A DNA stretch of 64,000 nt, from assembly GCF_001921205.1 (NCBI RefSeq), contig NZ_MSIE01000047.1, positions 1 to 64,000 of the forward strand, in the 5' to 3' direction. Positions 51,029 through 60,404 of this stretch are shown piece after piece. Below the pieces are notes generated by a model. That model worked only from the letters and a program-made list of their open reading frames with translations. It was not told the DNA's origin and searched no databases. How positions within the stretch are numbered: the first letter of the stretch is position 1; each line of letters starts with the position of its first letter. This DNA is from Actinophytocola xanthii (GTDB lineage Bacteria; Actinomycetota; Actinomycetes; Mycobacteriales; Pseudonocardiaceae). The position numbers were made by a program, and so were the translations under genes.

Positions 51029-51850
51029 GTGAGCTCCCAGCACAGCGACCGCTATGGCCGAGACGTCCTGTCCCGCAAGCCGGCCCGGCGGGCGGTGCCG
51101 GAGGTGAGCGCGGAGCCCGGGCTCGTCGTCGAGGACCCGGCGAGCGGGTTCTGCGGCGCGGTGACCCGCTTCGAGCACGGCAACGTCGTGCTCGAGGACC
51201 GGCACGGGCGGCACCGGGTGTTTCCGCTCACCCCCGCCGGCTTCCTGCTCGAGGGGAAGCCGGTGACGCTGGTCCGCCCGGTCGCCCGGCCGGCACCGGC
51301 CACAACGGTGTCGGCGTCGGGGTCGGTTCGGGTCCAGGGCCACACCGCACGCACCGCCCGGGACAGCCGGCTGTGGGTGGAGGGCATCCACGACGCCGAA
51401 CTCGTCGAGCGGGTGTGGGGACACGACCTGCGGGTCGAGGGCGTGGTCGTCGAACCGCTGCACGGGATCGACGACCTGCCCGGGATGGTCGCCGAGTTCG
51501 GCACCGGCCCCGGGCGCCGTCTCGGCGTGCTGGTCGACCACCTCGTCGCCGGCAGCAAGGAGTCCCGGATCGTCGAGACCCTGCGCGAACCGCACGTCCT
51601 GGTCACCGGGCACCCCTACGTCGACGTGTGGCAGGCGGTCAAACCCGGGTCGGTCGGGATCCGGGAGTGGCCGGTCGTCCCCCGCGGAGTCCCCTGGAAG
51701 GAGGGCGTGTGCCGCGCGCTGCGCTGGGGCGAGCCCGCCGACGGCTGGCGCCGCGTGCTCGCCGGCGTGCGCAACTTCAAGGACCTCGAGACCCCGCTGA
51801 TCGGCGCCGTGGAACGGCTTATCGACTTCGTTACCACCGGTGAAGAGTAG
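51029..51850 (+). CDS. DUF3097 family protein
   Basis: This 273-residue protein starts at GTG 51029 with AAGGT upstream. The N-terminal beta barrel (GAVTRFEHGNVVLEDRHGR) is followed by a TOPRIM-like or nucleotide-binding core with LWVEGIHDAELVERVWG and LGVLVDHLVAGSKESRI, and a C-terminal CRALRWGEPADGWRRVL. These are conserved throughout DUF3097 in actinomycetes. Acidic residues in EGIHDAE and DHL resemble TOPRIM metal sites. The biochemical role is unknown. Confidence 0.9.
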   Translation: MSSQHSDRYGRDVLSRKPARRAVPEVSAEPGLVVEDPASGFCGAVTRFEHGNVVLEDRHGRHRVFPLTPAGFLLEGKPVTLVRPVARPAPATTVSASGSVRVQGHTARTARDSRLWVEGIHDAELVERVWGHDLRVEGVVVEPLHGIDDLPGMVAEFGTGPGRRLGVLVDHLVAGSKESRIVETLREPHVLVTGHPYVDVWQAVKPGSVGIREWPVVPRGVPWKEGVCRALRWGEPADGWRRVLAGVRNFKDLETPLIGAVERLIDFVTTGEE

Positions 51851-51885
51851 TGACCCAGGCGGCTCGACTCTGAAATCATGACGCC

Positions 51886-52311
51886 ATGGCCGCAGTGTTC
51901 TGGCTCATCGGGGGAATCGCGCTGATCTCGGCCGAGATCCTCTCCGGTGACTTCTTCCTGCTGATGGTGGGCGTCGGCGCCCTGGCCGGCGCGGGTGCCG
52001 AGTGGGCGTCGGGCAACACGCTCATCGCCGCGCTGGTGTTCGCGTTCGTCTCGATCGGGCTGGTGACCTTCGCCCGGCCCTGGCTCAAACGCCGCATGCA
52101 CGGGGCGCTGGTGCACACCAACGTCGACGCGCTGATCGGGCGCCGGGCGGTCGTGGTGGAGCCGGTCGACGAGCACGGCGGGCAGGTGCGGCTCGACGGT
52201 GACGTCTGGACCGCGCGCACGGTCACCAGCGAGACGATCTCGCCGGGCTCCTCGGTCACCGTCGTCGAGATCGCCGGGGCGACCGCGGTCGTGCTGGCGG
52301 ACTCCGACTGA
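51886..52311 (+). CDS. NfeD family membrane protein
   Basis: This 141-residue short-form NfeD has two or three N-terminal helices (about 4-24, 28-44, 46-64) and a C-terminal OB-fold (about 80-138: LIGRRAVVVEPVDEHGGQVRLDGDVW). NfeD proteins partner SPFH/flotillin-type proteins in membrane microdomains. The SPFH gene lies 129 bases downstream in the same direction, supporting a functional pair. Confidence 0.9.
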   Translation: MAAVFWLIGGIALISAEILSGDFFLLMVGVGALAGAGAEWASGNTLIAALVFAFVSIGLVTFARPWLKRRMHGALVHTNVDALIGRRAVVVEPVDEHGGQVRLDGDVWTARTVTSETISPGSSVTVVEIAGATAVVLADSD

Positions 52312-52440
52312 TGCAACCAGGTGAACGCGCCCATCTTCCGGTGGGACGCGATGCCGGCATGAACAGGCCCGGGGTGACCATGTGATCTACTTCCTGCGCG
52401 CCTACCGGGAAGCGCCAACCCCAGCCGGAGTGGAGGCACG

Positions 52441-53826
52441 TTGACCATCCTCATCGTCGTCCTGGTCGTGGTTCTGTTCGTCCTCACGGTCGTGGTCAAG
52501 TCCATCCTGGTGATCCCCCAGGCGCAGTCCGCGGTGATCGAGCGCCTCGGCCGGTTCCGGTCGGTCGCCGAGCCCGGCCTGAACTTCCTCGTGCCGTTCC
52601 TCGACCGGGTGCGCGCCCGCATCGACCGCCGCGAGCAGGTCGTCTCGTTCCCGCCGCAGCCGGTGATCACCCAGGACAACCTGACCGTGTCCATCGACAC
52701 CGTCGTCTACTTCCAGGTGACCAACCCCCGGGACGCGGTCTACGAGATCTCCGACTACATCGTCGGCGTCGAGCAGCTCACCACGACCACCCTGCGCAAC
52801 GTGGTCGGTGGGATGAGCCTGGAGGAGACCCTGACCTCCCGCGACTCCATCAACGGACAGCTGCGCGGGGTCCTGGACGAGGCCACCGGCCGGTGGGGCA
52901 TCCGCGTCGCCCGGGTCGAGCTGAAGGCCATCGACCCCCCGCTGTCCATCCAGGACTCCATGGAGAAGCAGATGCGCGCCGACCGGGAGAAGCGCGCGAT
53001 GATCCTCACCGCGGAGGGCACCCGCGAGGCCGCCATCAAGACCGCGGAGGGCCAGAAGCAGAGCCAGATCCTCTCCGCCGAGGGCGCCAAGCAGGCCGCC
53101 ATCCTCGCCTCCGAGGGTGAGCGCCAGTCGCGCATCCTGCGGGCCCAGGGTGAACGCGCTGCCCGCTACCTCCAGGCTCAGGGCCAGGCCAAGGCCATCG
53201 AGAAGGTCTTCGACGCGATCAAGGCCGGCAAGCCGACGCCGGAGGTGCTGGCCTACCAGTACCTCCAGACGCTGCCGCAGATGGCGCAGGGCGACGCGAA
53301 CAAGGTGTGGATGCTGCCCAACGACTTCGGCAAGGCGCTCGAGGGCTTCGCCAAGGCCCTGGGTGCGCCGGGGGAGGACGGCGTCTTCCGCTACGAGCCG
53401 CCCGCCTACGAGCCGCCGAACCGCGCCGACACCGACGACGACGAGATCGCCAGTTGGTTCGACACCTCGACCGACCCGGAGGTGGCCGAGGCCGTCCGGG
53501 CCGCCGAGGCGGTCGCCCGCCAGGAGGTGCCCAGCCCGCTGTCGGTGGGCAAGCCGTCGACGCCCGCTCCGCTGAGCGCCGGGGTGCGGCCGCTGCCGCC
53601 CCAGGCACCCGCCCAGCCGGTTGCGCCGGTTCAGCAGCCGGCTCCGCAGCAGACCCAGGTGATCCAGCAGCCCCCGGCCGACCAGGGTGGCGGCGGGGCA
53701 CAGCCCACGCCGGCACCGCGACCGAACCCCCAGCCGGGACCGGGGCCGCAGCAGGGCTACCCGCAGCAGGCCAGGCCGGTCGAGTCGACCGAGCTGTCCG
53801 ACGAGCCGCCGCCGCAGCGGTACTGA
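52441..53826 (+). CDS. SPFH/Band 7 domain protein (stomatin/QmcA-like)
   Basis: This 461-residue protein starts at TTG 52441 with GGAGG upstream. A single N-terminal membrane helix (2-24) precedes the SPFH domain (about 28-190: IPQAQSAVIERLGRF, FPPQPVITQDNLTVSIDTVV). A long Ala/Glu/Gln coiled coil (about 190-260) and an acidic linker follow. Residues about 360-455 are a Pro/Gln-rich disordered tail ending in PPPQRY. It should oligomerise at the inner membrane and organise proteins or lipids, together with NfeD. The disordered tail is longer than in most bacterial relatives. Confidence 0.92.
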   Translation: MTILIVVLVVVLFVLTVVVKSILVIPQAQSAVIERLGRFRSVAEPGLNFLVPFLDRVRARIDRREQVVSFPPQPVITQDNLTVSIDTVVYFQVTNPRDAVYEISDYIVGVEQLTTTTLRNVVGGMSLEETLTSRDSINGQLRGVLDEATGRWGIRVARVELKAIDPPLSIQDSMEKQMRADREKRAMILTAEGTREAAIKTAEGQKQSQILSAEGAKQAAILASEGERQSRILRAQGERAARYLQAQGQAKAIEKVFDAIKAGKPTPEVLAYQYLQTLPQMAQGDANKVWMLPNDFGKALEGFAKALGAPGEDGVFRYEPPAYEPPNRADTDDDEIASWFDTSTDPEVAEAVRAAEAVARQEVPSPLSVGKPSTPAPLSAGVRPLPPQAPAQPVAPVQQPAPQQTQVIQQPPADQGGGGAQPTPAPRPNPQPGPGPQQGYPQQARPVESTELSDEPPPQRY

Positions 53827-53902
53827 TCCCGGCAGGACGGGAGGACCGTCCGCGGGCGATCGTCCTCGGCGGGTCGCGGCCCGGCGGGCCACGGCGTGCG
53901 CG

Positions 53903-54727
53903 GTGCTCATCCTGGGTGCCTCGCTGTGCATCCAGCTGTCGGCCGCGCTGGTCAAGGGTCTGTTCGACCCGGTAGGCACCGTCGGGGTGAGCGGGCTGCG
54001 GATGGCGGTCGCCGCGGTGGTGCTGCTGGCGCTGACCCGGCCGGCACCGCACGGGCGGCCCCGGCGGGAATGGGCCGGCATCCTGCTCTACGGCGTCGCG
54101 ATGGCCGGGATGAACGTGCTGTTCTACAACGCCGTCGCCACCCTGCCGCTCGGGATCGCGGTGACCCTGGAGTTCCTCGGCCCGTTCGCCGTCGCCGTCC
54201 TCGGCACGCGGACCCGGTGGCAGGTGGTGTTCCCGCTGGCGGCCCTGACCGGTGTCGCGCTGATCAGCGACCCCACCGGCGGCCTGACCGGGTCCGGCCT
54301 CGCCTGGGGGCTCGGCGCCGCCGTGGCCTTCGGCGGCTACACCCTGCTCGCCGGTGTCGTCGGCCGTGCCTCGACCGGCTTCTCGGGGCTCGCGCTGTCG
54401 GTCACCGTCGGCGCGCTGCTGCTGGCGCCGTTCTCGGTCACGGGCGCGCCCCGGGTGCCGGGCGCGGAGGGCTGGCTGCTGCTCGCCGCGTCGGGCGTGG
54501 TGGGGGTGGCCCTCGCGTTCAGCCTCACCTACACCGCGACCCGGCTGACCTCTCCGCGGGTAACCGGCACCCTGCTGGCCGTGGACCCGGCCATGGGCGC
54601 GCTGGTCGGCGCGCTGGTGCTCGACGAGCGCCTCACGCCCGCCGTCGCACTGGGCGTCGTGCTCGTCGTCCTGTCCGGCGCGGCCGTCACCTGGTTGGCC
54701 GGGGCACGGGCCGAACGGACTCGGTGA
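53903..54727 (+). CDS. EamA/DMT family transporter
   Basis: This is a ten-helix drug/metabolite transporter of the RhtA/EamA kind, with two internal repeats. AVATLPLGIAVTLEFLGPFAV (first half) and TRLTSPRVTGTLLAVDPAMG (second half) are the conserved helix 3-4 and 8-9 segments. The only normal start codon in frame near the N-terminus is GTG 53903, which begins inside the first helix. The frame extends upstream to 53822 with an Arg-rich sequence typical of the cytoplasmic N-terminus, so a rare start codon upstream is possible. It probably exports amino acids or related metabolites. Confidence 0.85.
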   Translation: MLILGASLCIQLSAALVKGLFDPVGTVGVSGLRMAVAAVVLLALTRPAPHGRPRREWAGILLYGVAMAGMNVLFYNAVATLPLGIAVTLEFLGPFAVAVLGTRTRWQVVFPLAALTGVALISDPTGGLTGSGLAWGLGAAVAFGGYTLLAGVVGRASTGFSGLALSVTVGALLLAPFSVTGAPRVPGAEGWLLLAASGVVGVALAFSLTYTATRLTSPRVTGTLLAVDPAMGALVGALVLDERLTPAVALGVVLVVLSGAAVTWLAGARAERTR

Positions 54728-54739
54728 CCCCGCGCCCGC

Positions 54740-55654
54740 TCAGGCGGCCACCCGCAGCCGCACCGATGTCGCCGCCAGCCCCACGGCGGGGGTGAGCCCG
54801 GCTGTGCAGCTCGCCGCCCGCGGCGGGGCGATCTCCCGCTCCACCACGTTCACCTGCCAGACCCGGCCGTCGACGTGGCTGACCGTCGTGAGCCACCCCT
54901 CGGCGGGGTTCGCAACGACCTCCACCGCCAGCGCGTCCGGATCGCTCACCCGCTCCTGCTCCCGCACCGCCAGCTCCGCCGCCTGCCCGGGCAGCGGCCA
55001 GGTGGACCGGCCCCGGCAGCCCTCGGTCACCACGCCTGGTCCGCCGTCGAGCAGGCGGGCCGCGGCGGCAACGTCGAGTCGGCCGTAGGCGTAGCCGGTC
55101 GGCAGCAGGACAGCGGTGGGGGAGAAGCGGTGCCCGCCGATGTGGGTGCACTCCCACACCGCCTCGCCGTGCGTGCCCGCCAGCGCCGCCGCGACCGGCC
55201 GGCCCAGCAGCGCACAGCACACGTCACGCCGACCGTTCGTGCACACCAGCAGCAGCCGCTCGGCCGACGGCGTGCCCAGCCCGCCCGGCACCCCGGCGCC
55301 GGCCTGGACGAAGTCGAGGTCGAGCAGTTCCTTGGGGTCCTGAACCGTCGTGCGCTCCAGCCACGTCCGCCCGGGCGCGGTGTGCGCCAGGTAGACGTGG
55401 CGGGGGACTGGGCGGTGGCGGTCGGGATGGCTGCCCGGCCGGCGGATCAGCACGACACGCACCCCGGTACCCGCGGAGAGCCGGGTCAGCTCGCGCGCCA
55501 CGCCCTCGTCGAGATGGCTCGCCGCCAGCGCGTCCCGGCCCCACGGGCCGGGCTGCTCGAGACACAGCCAGGTCTGGGCCGTGGCGGCCGTGCCCGCCAG
55601 CGGCTCACCTATCCCCTCGGCCACCGCCGAGCAGCGCATGCCTTCCATCCACAC
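54740..55654 (-). CDS. sucrase/ferredoxin-like family protein
   Basis: This 304-residue protein is of the Suc_Fer-like family (PF06999), a thioredoxin-fold [2Fe-2S] ferredoxin relative. The cluster-binding pattern is LLVCTNGRRDVCCALLGRP followed by WECTHIGGHRFSPT, with additional conserved LPTGYAYGRLD. The N-terminal half is a degenerate second thioredoxin-like domain. No sucrase activity is implied. The start could be ATG 55654, 55648 or 55639. It is convergent with the EamA gene and divergent from the ABC exporter operon. Confidence 0.85.
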   Translation of the reverse strand: MWMEGMRCSAVAEGIGEPLAGTAATAQTWLCLEQPGPWGRDALAASHLDEGVARELTRLSAGTGVRVVLIRRPGSHPDRHRPVPRHVYLAHTAPGRTWLERTTVQDPKELLDLDFVQAGAGVPGGLGTPSAERLLLVCTNGRRDVCCALLGRPVAAALAGTHGEAVWECTHIGGHRFSPTAVLLPTGYAYGRLDVAAAARLLDGGPGVVTEGCRGRSTWPLPGQAAELAVREQERVSDPDALAVEVVANPAEGWLTTVSHVDGRVWQVNVVEREIAPPRAASCTAGLTPAVGLAATSVRLRVAA

Positions 55655-55789
55655 CAGACTCTCACGCCCCGGGGCTGGCCGTGCGCCCGCTCACCGACGG
55701 TTCGAGTGATACCCCAGCCGGTCAAGCCGAACCTCAGCTCCGCTCGATCGGTCGACCCGCGACCACGTCCACCACCTAGGGTGACAGGC

Positions 55790-57526
55790 GTGCGCCTCAC
55801 GGTCCCCTACGCCGATCCGGGCACGCCGGACAGCCGGGGACCCGGGCGCTACCTGCTGTGGTTGGTGCGCAGACAACCGGCCCGGGTGCTGCTTGGCTCG
55901 CTGCTCGCCAGCGCCTGGCTCGTGGGCCTGGTCGTCCAGCCGCTGCTGCTCGCCCGCGCCATCGACGACGGGCTGCGCACGCGCGACCTGGCCAGCATCC
56001 TGCTCTGGACCGCGGCCCTGCTGGCCGCGGGCGCGGCCAACGCCGGCCTCGGCGTGCTCCGCCACCGCACGATGACCTTCATCCGGCTCGACGCCGGCTT
56101 CCGCACCGTCCAGGTGGTCGTGCGTCATGCGGCGGCCGTCGGCGCCGAGCTGCCGCGCCGGACCAGCTCGGGGGAGGTGGTCAGCATCGGCGCCGCCGAC
56201 CTCGACCGGATCATGCGGACGATGACCAGCACCGGCCCGGGCATCGGCGCCGTCATCACCTACGCCGTGGTCGCGGTCCTGCTGGTCGACATCTCGCCCG
56301 TGCTCGCGCTCGTCGTGCTGCTGGGCGTGCCGGCGCTGATGCTGTCGCTGGCCTCCCTGCTCCGGCGGGTACGGGAGACCGAGACCGCCTACCGGGAGCA
56401 GCAGGGTGCGCTCGCCGCCCGCGCCGGCGACATCGTCGCCGGCCTGCGCGTCCTGTGCGGCATCGGCGGCAAGGACCGCTTCGCCCACCGCTACCGCCGC
56501 GACTCCGCGGCACTGCGCGAGCAGGGCTACCGGGTCGGTGCCACGGCGAGCTGGGTCGAGGGCATCTCCGTCGGCCTGCCCAGCCTCTTCCTCGCCGCCG
56601 TCACCTGGCTCGCCGCTCGCATGAGCGCGGCGGGGGAGATCACCGTCGGCGAGATGGTCGCCGTCTACGGCTACGTCGCCGTGCTCGCCACCCCCGTCTT
56701 CTTCATCATCGAGGGAGCACTCGACATCAACCGCGGCCTGGTCGCCGCCCGCCGGGTCGTCCGGGTCCTCGCGCTGCGCCCGGCCGTGACCGACAGAGGC
56801 ACCGACAGAGGTACCGAGAGAGGCACCGTGCCCTGCCCGCAGGGGCCGGCCGAACTGCACGACCCCGTCTCCGGGCTCACCGTCCGACCGGGCGAGCTGC
56901 TCGTGCTCGCCCCCGCCCAACCCGCCGACGCACTCGCCGTGGTCGACCGCCTCGGCCGCTTCGTCGACTCCGACGCCACCTGGGACGGGGCGCCGCTGGC
57001 CGCCATGCCGCTCGCCGAGGTACGCCGACGCATCCTCGTCGCCGACAACGACGCCCACCTGTTCGCCGGGCCGCTGCGCGAGGTCGTCGCGAGCGAGCAC
57101 GACCACACCGACGAGGCCATCGCCCACGCCATCCGCAGCGCGGCCGCCGAGGACGTCCTCACCGGCCTCCCGGCCGGGCTCGGCTCACCCGTCGAGGCCC
57201 AGGGCCGCAACCTCTCCGGCGGACAGCGCCAGCGCGTCCGGCTGGTCCGCGCCCTGCTCGCCGACCCCGAGGTGCTCATCCTCGTCGAGCCGACCTCCGC
57301 TGTGGACGCCCACACCGAGGCGGCCGCAGCCGCGGGCCTGCGCACCCACCGACGCGACCGGACCACCGTCGTCGTCGCCACCTCGCCGTTGCTGCTCGCC
57401 CGCGCCGACCGGGTCGCCTACCTCCTCGACGGCCGGGTCGCGGCCACCGGCACCCACGCCGAGCTGCTCGCCACCGAGCCGGGCTACCGCGCCCTGGCCC
57501 ACCGCGGCGAGGAACTCGTCCCGTGA
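55790..57526 (+). CDS. ABC exporter subunit with degenerate ATP site (heterodimer partner A)
   Basis: This 578-residue protein starts at GTG 55790 and has six membrane helices (residues about 25-300) and an ATPase domain. The ATP-binding half is broken: the Walker A position reads APAQPADA (374-381) with D380 for the essential Lys, and Walker B reads ILVE with V499 for Asp. The signature LSGGQ (475-479) is intact. A tandem-repeat linker (TDRGTDRGTERG) sits between the membrane and ATPase domains. The next gene, overlapping by 4 bases, has the opposite set of defects, so together they make one good and one dead ATP site. The substrate is unknown. Confidence 0.9.
   Translation: MRLTVPYADPGTPDSRGPGRYLLWLVRRQPARVLLGSLLASAWLVGLVVQPLLLARAIDDGLRTRDLASILLWTAALLAAGAANAGLGVLRHRTMTFIRLDAGFRTVQVVVRHAAAVGAELPRRTSSGEVVSIGAADLDRIMRTMTSTGPGIGAVITYAVVAVLLVDISPVLALVVLLGVPALMLSLASLLRRVRETETAYREQQGALAARAGDIVAGLRVLCGIGGKDRFAHRYRRDSAALREQGYRVGATASWVEGISVGLPSLFLAAVTWLAARMSAAGEITVGEMVAVYGYVAVLATPVFFIIEGALDINRGLVAARRVVRVLALRPAVTDRGTDRGTERGTVPCPQGPAELHDPVSGLTVRPGELLVLAPAQPADALAVVDRLGRFVDSDATWDGAPLAAMPLAEVRRRILVADNDAHLFAGPLREVVASEHDHTDEAIAHAIRSAAAEDVLTGLPAGLGSPVEAQGRNLSGGQRQRVRLVRALLADPEVLILVEPTSAVDAHTEAAAAAGLRTHRRDRTTVVVATSPLLLARADRVAYLLDGRVAATGTHAELLATEPGYRALAHRGEELVP
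56789..56824 (+). repeat. 12-bp tandem repeat, three units, coding
   Basis: The units ACCGACAGAGGC, ACCGACAGAGGT and ACCGAGAGAGGC encode TDRG, TDRG and TERG in the linker of the degenerate ABC subunit. Because the unit is a multiple of three, copy-number changes would alter linker length without frameshift. Confidence 0.85.
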
Positions 57527-59283
57527 CCGCCGCCCGGCTGCCGGTCGCCGACCGCGCCGCGGTCCGCCGCGCCTACCTCGACCTCGCCCGCACCGACCGC
57601 CGCGGCACCGCCCTGGTCCTGCTGACCACCTGTCTCGCCGCCACCGCGGCCCTCGTCCCGCCCTGGCTGATCGGGCGCATCGTCAACCTCGTCGAGTCCG
57701 GGACGGCGAGCACCGGCAGCGTCGACCTGCTCGCCGTCGGGATCCTCACCTCCGCCGCGGCCGGCGTCCTGCTCACCCGCCAGTCCCGCTATCTCGCCCA
57801 CCGCTTCGCCGAACGGGCCCTGGCCGAGCTGCGCGAGGAGTTCGTCGACCGCACCCTCGCCCTGCCCACGACCGTCGTCGAGCGGGCCGGCAGCGGTGAC
57901 CTCATGGCCAGGACCACCGCCGACATCGCCACGATCGGCGGCGCCCTGCGCGACGCCGCACCCGAGGTGTTCGTCGGCGTGCTGCAGACCCTGCTCATCC
58001 TCGTCGCGATCACCCTGCTCGACCCGCTGCTCGGGCTGTGCGCGCTCGCGGGGATCGCCAGCCTCTGGTGGGCGGCGCGCTGGTACCTGCGCCGAGCCCG
58101 GACGGCCTACCTGGCCGAGGGCGCCGCCACCTCCGAGATGTCCGAGAGCCTCGCCGCCACCGTCGAGGGGGCGCGCACGGTCGAGGCGTTCGCCCTGGGC
58201 GAGCGCCGGGTCCGCGACGGCGACCTGCGGGTGCGCGAGGCGCACCGCACCCGGGTACACACCCTGTTCCTGCGCAACGTGCTGTTCCCGCAGATGGACT
58301 TCTCCTACGTCCTCGCTCTCGGGCTCGTGCTGATGGTCGGCGGGCTGCTGCACGTCAACGGCTCGGTCACGCTCGGCGTCGTGGTGTCGGCGAGCCTCTA
58401 CACCCTGCAGGTCGTCGAGCCGCTCGCCCGGCTGCTCATGTGGATGGAGAGCATCCAGCGCAGCACCGCCTCGATGGCGCGGGTCAAGGGCGTCGGCAAC
58501 GCCGGCGGCGACCCTCCGCCCGGCGGCACGCCCGGCGACGACCGCATCGAGGTCCGCAGCGTGCGCTACGCCTACCCCGGCCGCGAGGGGAGCGACGCCG
58601 TCCGCGACGTGCTCGAGGACGTCGACCTGGCCGTGCGGCCAGGGGAGCGGCTGGCGATCGTCGGTCCCTCCGGTGCCGGCAAGTCGACCCTCGGCCGGCT
58701 GCTCGCCGGCGTCGACGCACCCCGCGTGGGCTCGGTCACCGTCGGCGGGGTGCCGGTCGCCGACCTCGCGCCCGACGAGCTGCGCCGGCGGATCGTCCTG
58801 GTCACCCAGGAGCACCACGTGTTCATCGGGACCCTCCGCGACAACCTCGCGATCGCCGCGCCCGACGCGCCCGACGCACGGATCCTCGATGCCCTCGACG
58901 CGGTCGACGCCGCCTGGGCACGGGCCCTGCCCGAGGGCCTGGACACGCCGCTCGGCGCGGGCAACGCCGAGCTCGACGCGGCCCAGGCCCAGCAGCTCGC
59001 ACTCGCCAGGGTGCTGCTGGCCGACCCGCACACGGTCGTGCTCGACGAGGCCACGGCCCTGCTCGACCCCACCACCGCCCGGCACGCCGAGCGCGCGATG
59101 GCGGCCGTGCTCGCCGGACGCACGGTGATCGCGATCGCCCACCGCCTGCACACCGCCCACTACGCCGACCGGGTCGCGGTGATGGCCGCCGGAAGGATCA
59201 CCGAGCTGGGCAGCCACGACGAGCTCGTGGCCGCCGACGGCGCCTACGCCGCCCTCTGGCGCTCCTGGCACGGAGCGGGGTGA
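57523..59283 (+). CDS. ABC exporter subunit with canonical Walker motifs and altered signature (heterodimer partner B)
   Basis: This 586-residue permease-ATPase starts at GTG 57523, overlapping the previous stop as GTGA. Six helices lie within about 25-320. Walker A GPSGAGKS (381-388) and Walker B with D508/E509 are intact, and the H-loop is IAHRLHT. The signature is LDAAQ (484-488) instead of LSGGQ. In the heterodimer its ATP site is completed by the LSGGQ of partner A, while the other site pairs a dead Walker A with this altered signature. Comparable asymmetric exporters are known (for example BmrCD- and TM287/288-type). The substrate is unknown. Confidence 0.92.
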   Translation: MTAARLPVADRAAVRRAYLDLARTDRRGTALVLLTTCLAATAALVPPWLIGRIVNLVESGTASTGSVDLLAVGILTSAAAGVLLTRQSRYLAHRFAERALAELREEFVDRTLALPTTVVERAGSGDLMARTTADIATIGGALRDAAPEVFVGVLQTLLILVAITLLDPLLGLCALAGIASLWWAARWYLRRARTAYLAEGAATSEMSESLAATVEGARTVEAFALGERRVRDGDLRVREAHRTRVHTLFLRNVLFPQMDFSYVLALGLVLMVGGLLHVNGSVTLGVVVSASLYTLQVVEPLARLLMWMESIQRSTASMARVKGVGNAGGDPPPGGTPGDDRIEVRSVRYAYPGREGSDAVRDVLEDVDLAVRPGERLAIVGPSGAGKSTLGRLLAGVDAPRVGSVTVGGVPVADLAPDELRRRIVLVTQEHHVFIGTLRDNLAIAAPDAPDARILDALDAVDAAWARALPEGLDTPLGAGNAELDAAQAQQLALARVLLADPHTVVLDEATALLDPTTARHAERAMAAVLAGRTVIAIAHRLHTAHYADRVAVMAAGRITELGSHDELVAADGAYAALWRSWHGAG

Positions 59284-59295
59284 GCCGGGTGTCGC

Positions 59296-60297
59296 CTACG
59301 GCCGCCGAGCCGCGATGAGCTCGTCGCCGAGGGAGGTGCGGTGGTAGAGCACGGAGTGTCCGTCGCGGTGGGAGGCCACGATGCCGGCTCGGCGGAGCGC
59401 CTTGAGGTGCGCGCTGACCGTGGGGGCGGCCAGGCCGAGCCGGCTGGCCAGGAGACTGGTGGACATCGGCAGGTCGAGTTGGGCGAGGATCGCGGCACGG
59501 CTGACGCCCAGCACACCGGCCAGCGCCGAGTCGGGTGGGGCGGGACGGGCTTCCTGGAGCCGGCCGAGTCCACGCGGTGAGTAGTTCACCGCCGGTTGCG
59601 GGTCGGCGGTGCGGACGATGACGTCGGGCCAGGCGAAGACGCAGGGAACCAGCAGAAGGCCGTGTTGACGCAGGTCGGCCGTTCCGTCGTAGTACTTGAC
59701 GACGCTGAGGGTGTCGCGGTCGAAGCTGACCGCCGGGTGCAGGGTCCGGAACAGCTGGCGTACGCCGCCGGCGGCGAGTTCCCGCAAGCGGTGGGCGAGA
59801 TCGGCTTGCAGCAGCGCCAGCATGCGCGGCCAGTCGGGCGCGATGCTCACCCGCCAGTAGCGCTCGAGGGCGGCGACGATTCGGGCGAGTCCGGACCGGG
59901 GGTCGGCGATCAGATCCTCCAGCACCGAGCGGCGGTGGATAACCCCCGGTCCGCGCATGGCGATCGGATGCTGGGCGAGGTGTGCCAGCTCGGTGGCGAC
60001 CAGACGGGGATCGGTGGCGGCCAGCGACTCCAGACCGGTGTCGAAGGTGGGTGCCCGGCGCGTCGGGATCGGGAGCAGGAAGTCCGGGAGGTAGCCGGTG
60101 GGACGTACCACCGCGGTGAGCAGGCTCAGGTCGTCGTGGTCACTACGGCGGCACCGAACCTGCGCGAGCCAGGGCGCGTGTGGGCCGGTAGGTGAACCGG
60201 TGGTCAGTGTCCGCAGGCTGGCCACGGCCTCCCAGAGCGGGGAGACGGCGAACCGAACCTGGCTGAGGTCCTCGACGCCGAACCGCAGTCGAATCAC
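59296..60297 (-). CDS. DUF5937 family ArsR-like transcriptional regulator
   Basis: This 333-residue protein starts at GTG 60297 (VIRLRFGVEDLSQVRFAVSP, the conserved opening of DUF5937). The large N-terminal domain (about 1-250) is a presumed ligand-sensing region. The C-terminal ArsR winged helix (about 255-330) carries MSTSLLASRLGLAAPTVSAH as helix-turn-helix and SHRDGHSVLYHRT as wing. This sensor-first order is typical of the family. It is divergent from the questin-oxidase-like gene, with 107 bases between, and probably controls it. Confidence 0.85.
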   Translation of the reverse strand: MIRLRFGVEDLSQVRFAVSPLWEAVASLRTLTTGSPTGPHAPWLAQVRCRRSDHDDLSLLTAVVRPTGYLPDFLLPIPTRRAPTFDTGLESLAATDPRLVATELAHLAQHPIAMRGPGVIHRRSVLEDLIADPRSGLARIVAALERYWRVSIAPDWPRMLALLQADLAHRLRELAAGGVRQLFRTLHPAVSFDRDTLSVVKYYDGTADLRQHGLLLVPCVFAWPDVIVRTADPQPAVNYSPRGLGRLQEARPAPPDSALAGVLGVSRAAILAQLDLPMSTSLLASRLGLAAPTVSAHLKALRRAGIVASHRDGHSVLYHRTSLGDELIAARRP

Positions 60298-60404
60298 CCT
60301 GGGAAGGTTAGCGAGGAGATTAGGCCCCACCCTAATCCTGGACCGCCTGGTCGTCCTCCGCGCATGCTCGTGCCACGGCGACGAGCAGTCCGGTGAGGCG
60401 AGTG

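Noticed and set aside
56789-56824. Short tandem repeat considered as CRISPR-like
   Set aside because: It consists of 12-base units without spacers, inside a coding sequence.
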